Origin: Rhizomucor pusillus
Lineage: Eukaryota > Mucoromycota > Mucoromycetes > Mucorales > Lichtheimiaceae
Reading direction: 5' to 3'
Assembly: GCA_900175165.2 (NCBI GenBank)
Contig: FWWN02000627.1
Location: 5,036-69,035 of the forward strand
DNA: 64,000 nucleotides
The position numbers were made by a program, and so were the translations under genes. Positions 58,808-64,000 of the stretch are shown here, piece by piece; the first letter of the stretch is position 1, and each line of letters starts with the position of its first letter. The notes below the pieces were generated by a model. The model saw only the letters and a list, made by a program, of their open reading frames with translations, ran no database searches and had not been told where the DNA came from.

Positions 58808-60990
58808 TGGAACTCGTTACTCAAGTCTGCCATACGCAATTCATCCCGCTGCTATCAAAGTTGACCGGGTCGCAGGCATATGCCCTAGCACGCAAGAATA
58901 AGGCTCTGTCGATTGGAACCGCCGTTGCCTTGACTGCGGTGTACATGGCGTATTCGACAGTGACGAAGACTCCAAAAAACTTCACCATTTTCCTTTGGCG
59001 GACAATATCACGCTTCTCGGGACCTACTTCTGTCAATGGCTAATAAGTGAGATAGCTTCCAAGATTACGATCCCTGCTGCGAATAAGTCTCACCTCGGCA
59101 TGTATGTGGTAATAGACGACCGCGTCCTCCACAATAATGTCAGCCGTAGCTTACACTCTACTGTTTCAAGCGATACGACATGAACGGCTGTATGGTGAGG
59201 ATCCAGGATCCCGCTGCAGCCAAGAGATTTCTGATGAAAACAGGTGATCAAGAAGAGCTGATGACAGCAAGTCTTGTATGTTACACAGTGTGCTAAGTGA
59301 TCCCCTGCATGTATATGTAGATCTCTTTCCAAAGTATGATCTAAAGCCACAACGCGAGCGAGCGGTTATCGGCAATTTCTTTGCTAGAACCAATATACTT
59401 ACTGCTGCTGGTGACCAATTGAAGGCTCATTGAAAGGTTAGAAAAGCATATCATATTTATAAAGGAACAAGTACAGCGTAGCCGCTCCAAGTGAGGTTGC
59501 TCACCAAGTATCGTACGTTTTGTAGGTTGCGAATCCGGCATTCCGTCGATCTATGCCAGTGGAAGTCTTTGGTAAATTGACACACATGCTATTCAAAATC
59601 ATGGATGACCTCGATGAGACGGTGGGCTTTCTCGATTTGACGGCGCGCTTTACTTTGGATGCCTTGGGCCACGCAGGTTTGGGTAATATCTCGAAGTCGT
59701 GAGATTCTCTCCTCCCACAGCAACCTGATTTCTTTGTTTCTGATTTGCAGGCTTCGATTTTAATGCTATTGAGGATCGTCATAACCTTTGGGTTGAAAAA
59801 TATCACCGCATCTATGTTGCCATGTGTGACCCATTATTCCTGATCTCGCCAACGCTTGAGCAGAAACTCCTCTGGGCATTCCCAGAGAGACAAAAACGGC
59901 ATCAGGACCTGCGAGACTTTTTGGGCATGTTGAATGGAATCGTCGCCAAGAAGCGTAAAGAGTACAGACAGGAACAGCAGCCAGACACGTATCAGAAAGC
60001 CTGAAACGAAAAGGATTTGTTGGCGCTAATAATAGAAAGCGAAAGCAAAGAAGACGGACTCAGTGACGAAGAATTGAGGGTACGGCGTGCTACCCTAAGG
60101 TGATCCTGTCGCAACGTAATTTAACACGTGCGAATAGGCCAATCTGTGCATCTTTTTCCTTGCTGGTCACAACACCACCTCTAATGCACTATCCTATGCT
60201 GTCTACTATCTTGCTGTTAACCCGGTAAGTGCAAACTGGCCCTAGACAATGTAATAGTTTGTGCTAGCAATTGTTACTGAATATATAACTAGGACATTCA
60301 GCGAAAAGCGCGCGAGGAATCACTGTCGGTGCTCGGAGATAGCCAATATGATGTTTTCCCAACTATCGAACAACTAAAGAACATGCCATACATGAAATGC
60401 ATTATCAGAGAAGTAAGTAATATTGCTGTATCAATTTATATCTCAAAAAGGAGCAATTACAAACTAACGGACGATGAATTGTTTCTAGACTCTGCGAATG
60501 AATCCTCCGGCTACTGCATTGTTACCTTGAGTTGCCACGGAAGATACAAAATTAAGCGGTGCAGTTATACCCAAGGGAACTTTGATTTCTATTGATGTCC
60601 ATGAGCTGCACCACAATCCCCGTGTTTGGAAAGACTCTGACGTGTTCAACCCAGAGCGGTTTTTGGAAGGCTGTTATACAGAGGACCTCGCAGGAATGGG
60701 TATGACTTGGCTACCTTTCAACAACGGTGCTCGCCAGTGTCTTGGTATGAACTTTAGCATGATAGAGAAGCATGTTTTCTCCCGTTATTGCGTAAGTTGC
60801 CGCCACTTGCACTCTCACTTTCCTACCACCAAAATTCTCCTTACTGACCAAAGTCTTATTTGCAGTTAGAAAATATGAAGTTTCTCTTCCAGACGACTCA
60901 ATCCACAAGAATGGTGCTGTAATGACCGGCATGCGAGTTATGTCTCCAAAGGACCTTAAAATAGTTTTCAAGAAACGAAACTCGTTGTAA
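58808..60990 (+). pseudogene. Cytochrome P450 pseudogene
   Basis: The remnant is nearly full length and resembles the membrane-bound P450s abundant in Mucorales. Recognisable parts include an N-terminal anchor (SIGTAVALTAVYMAYS), a LMKTDLFPK-type region joined across a 59.25-kb intron, the I-helix FFLAGHNTTSNALSYAVYY, the ExxR-type helix MPYMKCIIRETLR, FNPERF, and the heme-binding loop FNNGARQCLG. Breaks seen: a single-base loss near 58,980; TGA at 59,431-59,433; TGA at 60,002-60,004; TGA at 60,528-60,530; and another single-base loss near 60,779. The three stops sit where the family has or allows Arg, so CGA to TGA changes explain them. Splice sites between exons still look intact, so decay seems recent. 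The substrate is unknown. Confidence 0.85.
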
Positions 60991-61291
60991 TAAATAATCT
61001 CTCCCATAAGCATATTAGAAGCTAACAGCAATTCGCATATATTTTAAAGTACATTTCCGTTACGATCGCGAGCGTCGTATGTGATATATTATCATCGTTT
61101 GACAAGGCCTCGAAACTGTAGTTGCAATAGTTTTTTTAGGTATTAGCAATTTCCGCAAAGCAATTTTGCCGCGGTCGCTGTTTCCCCCTCCCAATTTGCT
61201 GCTGCTGATGTCACCCATTTTTTTGCTCGGGCCAAATTTGATGCCCAGCACAAACAAGCCTGGAGAGGTCTCCACCCTTTGAATTTGTGAC

Positions 61292-61911
61292 ATGTCGTCG
61301 GTTGCCCGCATCGCTTTCGGTTCCGTTGCCTCCAAGGTATATACATATATACAAACCTGCGCTGGCCGTGTGTGAACACACACGCACTCTAGTCTCGGAG
61401 AACTTTGTCGCTGAAAAAGTTTTTTTTTTTTTTTTTTGGTACAGGCTTCCTTCAACGTCCGTGCCGTCGTCCCCGTGATGGCTGTTCGCTCCATTTCCGG
61501 CACCTCTGCTATGCAAAAGGGTAATTCAAACGAAACGTGATGTGACAATACCGCGATTGAGTCTGACATGACGTTTAGATGTTGTTCAGGACTTGTTCCT
61601 CAAGGAATTGAAGGGCTACAAGCCTACTCCCGTAAGTTATCTGATATATATCGTCAGCCTTGTATGTCTGTGACAGAGTGAGGTTTGACTCTGTGTGTGT
61701 GCTTGTAGGTCAAGGTTGACGAAAGCCAAGTCAAGGAGTTGAAGCTTCCCCCCGCCCCTGAGGTAAGAGAGCAACGATCGTGTTATATTCTATATGCATG
61801 GGATATCGTAACTAAAAGAATATGCGTTCGAAACAGGCTCCCAAGGTTGATGAGGACCTCTCTGCGCAATTGGCTGCTTACGACGCCGAGCCCGAGGAAG
61901 CTACTCAGTAA
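61292..61911 (+). CDS. ATP14: Mitochondrial ATP synthase subunit h
   Basis: This is a small peripheral-stalk subunit of F1Fo ATP synthase. The five exons 61292-61336, 61445-61520, 61579-61631, 61709-61762 and 61837-61911 give 100 residues. The N-terminal ~30 residues (Arg, Ser, Ala and Val, few acids) look like a presequence. The conserved DVVQDLFLKELKGYKPTPV and acidic C-terminus with APKVDEDLSAQLAAYD are typical of Atp14. The first intron ends with an 18-T run (61,420-61,437) ahead of its AG, an unusually long polypyrimidine tract. Assignment rests on this short core; length agrees with the family. Confidence 0.85.
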
Positions 61912-62159
61912 AACCATCGTGAAGAGAGTCAGAGAGAAAAAACACACCAGCAGTCTTGTGTACAAATAGATATTAAAGCATCGTTCTTTCTTCCTTCTTC
62001 ACAACAACCCAAAACTTGGCAGCCGAAATTTGTTTTTCTTTTTAATGCCACTTGTGAGAGAACAATCATTGTAGGCAACAGGCGGCGGGTAGAGAGAGAG
62101 ACACTGGGAGGGGAATTGAGCTGCTGCTTTTCTTTTCGTGTAACTTATTGCAAAGCAAG

Positions 62160-63692
62160 ATGGCCAAAGCAGATCGTCGTTCGATCGTATGTGCCGTCAT
62201 TTTAACGCCCATTGTCCTCGTCTTACTGGTCTTGAGCTGGTTTCACGGGGCAGCTCGCTACGATGAACAGTTACCAGCCCCTTCTGCAGATGAGTATATC
62301 ATTTCGGGATACTTTGTGAATTGGTTTGTGTAATAAGTATACCGTTGCTGGTTTGCAAAGTAACAGTATTCCTCGCCAGGGGTATCTATGATCGCAACTA
62401 CAATGTCATTGATGTCAAAGAGAATGCCAACAAGCTATCTCACGTGCTCTACGCTTTTGCCAACTTGGATGCTGAGGGAAACATAGTCTTGGGTGTAAGC
62501 TCTGAATATGTACTCCAAAAAATGCCTATCAATGTCTAAAATGCTGCGTACCAGGACCCTTGGGCCGACACAGACAAGCATTTCCCTGCAGGTACATTGT
62601 GCAAGGTATTCACGGAAACAGCATGCTAATAGATCATCAGAGCAAACCATTGACGGTCAAGCTGATAAATGGGGCGACAAGGACGATAATAATCTATTCG
62701 GCAATCTGAAGCAGTTTTATCTTTTAAAACGAGAGAACCGACACTTGAAAGTCTCCTTGAGCGTTGGCGGATGGTCTTGGTCTGCCAACTTTTCGACAGT
62801 AGCCGCCGATCCAAAGAAGCGTGCCGTTTTCAGCCAATCTGCGGCGACACTCGTGCAGGACCTTGCACTGGATGGCATTGGCAAGTATTGGTAAACGTAA
62901 TCGTGCTTTATAAATTCTTAATTAACATATCCGCCGGTAGATATCGATTGGGAAGTACCAAAGAACGATGCTGAAGCCAAATCATACGTCGACCTTGTTC
63001 GTGACCTTAGAGAAGCGCTGGATGCGCTGGACAATGCGCCCTATCTCATATCCGTTGCTGTTCCCTGCGGGCCTGAAGACTATCGCAAACTACGATTGAA
63101 TGACTTGGCAGAATACGTTGATCTGTTCAACCTCATGGCATACGACTTTGCGGGCGCATGGGATAAAAAGACAGGCCATCAGGCTGCTCTCAACGGAAGC
63201 CCGTTGAACGACCGCAAAGTTGTTGAGGACTACATCAAAGCAGGCGTGCCACCAAAGAAACTCGTGCTCGGTATCCCTGTGTATGGACGTGCGTTCTCTG
63301 ATACGGATGGACCCAACTCTGCGTTCAACGGAGTGCCTGATGGAACTTGGGAAGCGGGATCTTACGACTACAAGGAGCTTCCGCGTCCCGGTGCTCAAGA
63401 GTTTGTAGATACTCAAGTTATGGCATCTTACTCATACGACGCCGATCTGCGCGAGTTTGTTACATATGACAATCCAGCAATAGTCGAAGCCAAATGTGCC
63501 TACGCTGCAGAGATGGGCTTGTCTGGTGTGATGTTTTGGGAGCTTTCAGCTGATGTAAAGCAAGGACCACGCAGCTTGCTAGAAACTGCGTACTCGACAT
63601 TGAAAGCAGTAGATCAGAGTAGGAACCATATCCGTTTCGAGCAGAGTCGTTACGATAATATTCGAAGTCTATCATCTTCCAAAAAGATGTAA
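62160..63692 (+). CDS. GH18 chitinase with N-terminal membrane anchor
   Basis: This is an endo-acting hydrolase of beta-1,4-GlcNAc polymers in cell-wall remodelling. The exons 62160-62323, 62380-62494, 62555-62591, 62641-62880 and 62941-63692 give 435 residues. A single hydrophobic helix (IVCAVILTPIVLVLLVLSWF, near 9-28) without a clear cleavage site suggests a type II anchored enzyme. The barrel begins SGYFVNWGIYDRNYNV. LKVSLSVGGWSWSANF (near 140) and DGIDIDWEVP (catalytic Glu near 189) are the two GH18 signatures; the second is cut by an intron in the Gly-Ile-Asp part. That intron (62,881-62,940) preserves the motif only if its donor is GC (GCAAGT). FNLMAYDFAG and GVMFWELSAD complete the barrel. 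There is no carbohydrate-binding module or Ser/Thr tail. Confidence 0.92.
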
Positions 63693-63712
63693 ATGGACAA
63701 TACTGTAGCAGT

Positions 63713-64000
63713 TTAATGTATCCATCCGACTGTGTGACCATCCTCCATCTGTGGTTCAAGGAAACCACGAAATTCCCATCGATTCGATCCACGGCGGATC
63801 CATCTAGCACCATACCCTTCCGATTGTCGTACTTCATAGACAATTTCATTGTGCTTGACATTGTTTAAAATGATGAAATTTAGAAATGTGCAAATATCTC
63901 TTTAAAATTGCAATCTTGCTTTACCGGCAACGTATGTAAGTTCCTCCAAACAGTATTCTTTAATATTTTAACAAGGATATCTTCTGCGCGTTCGTTCTTT
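63713..64000 (-). CDS. 3' end of an unrecognised gene, truncated by the window edge
   Basis: Two minus-strand exons are visible: the last, 63713-63853 (47 codons including stop), and part of an earlier one from 63925 into the right edge, separated by a 71-nt intron (63854-63924). The C-terminus reads VYEVRQSEGYGARWIRRGSN and then FRGFLEPQMEDGHTVGWIH. I recall a FRGFLEPxMxDGHxxxW(x)H ending from other fungal proteins of unknown function but cannot name the family. The stop codon lies 20 bp past the chitinase stop, so the two genes converge tightly and their 3' transcripts must overlap. Confidence 0.6.

Overview
This 64 kb window is nuclear DNA from a fungus with dense genes and many short introns (mostly 50-90 nt, GT-AG with CTAAC/CTGAC-like branch sites). 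The gene complement points to an early-diverging filamentous fungus of the Mucoromycota, probably a Mucorales-type genome: an UNC80-family protein, a Pol mu/TdT-type family X polymerase, a hyaluronan-synthase-like enzyme, DOT1, a Mucorales-style P450, and VTC, NCS2 and PAK proteins. The taxon is inferred from protein style only; no marker gene fixes the species. All gene models were spliced by hand, by reading frame and splice sites, without transcript data.

Layout. 0-8 kb: a tentative small gene and mitoribosomal uS5m (head to head), a START-domain protein, the TFIIA large subunit and a 14-exon family X DNA polymerase. 8.1-15.5 kb: the most unusual gene, an 18-exon model of about 2,100 residues. 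It joins four copies of a Tudor/MBT-like repeat, two ZZ-type zinc fingers, an extended PHD finger, a further Cys4 finger, an AdoMet-dependent DNA-methylase-like domain with an HPPY catalytic motif, and a C-terminal piece that looks like a second, worn methylase half. It is divergent from the polymerase gene across about 0.6 kb. 15.6-18.2 kb: an unassigned, possibly decayed coding region. 18.2-28.1 kb: VTC polyphosphate synthase subunit, Bax-inhibitor-1 family protein, Rax1-like RGS membrane protein, NCS2 purine/uracil permease and a kelch-BTB protein. 28.5-36 kb: the UNC80-like giant. 36-44.1 kb: SWI3/RSC8-type remodeller subunit, TRM7 tRNA methyltransferase and DOT1 (head to head with 113 bp between start codons), and an aldo-keto reductase. 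44.1-53.2 kb: epsin, then UDP-glucose pyrophosphorylase, a type II glycosyltransferase and the hyaluronan-synthase-like enzyme, three neighbours that could serve one extracellular polysaccharide. 53.4-64 kb: endonuclease V, a PAK kinase with two CRIB motifs and altered catalytic motifs, a roughly 100-bp MITE-like hairpin, a P450 pseudogene carrying three TGA stops, ATP synthase subunit h, a membrane-anchored GH18 chitinase, and the 3' end of an unknown gene at the right edge.

How the genes relate. Most are unrelated housekeeping neighbours. Two local themes stand out. Chromatin and DNA functions recur (methylase megaprotein, Pol X, TFIIA, SWI3, DOT1, EndoV). The UGP1-GT-HAS stretch could supply UDP-sugar and polymerise it. 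Five introns are best explained as GC-AG rather than GT-AG, two in the polymerase, two in the methylase gene and one splitting the chitinase catalytic motif; this is a high share for one window.
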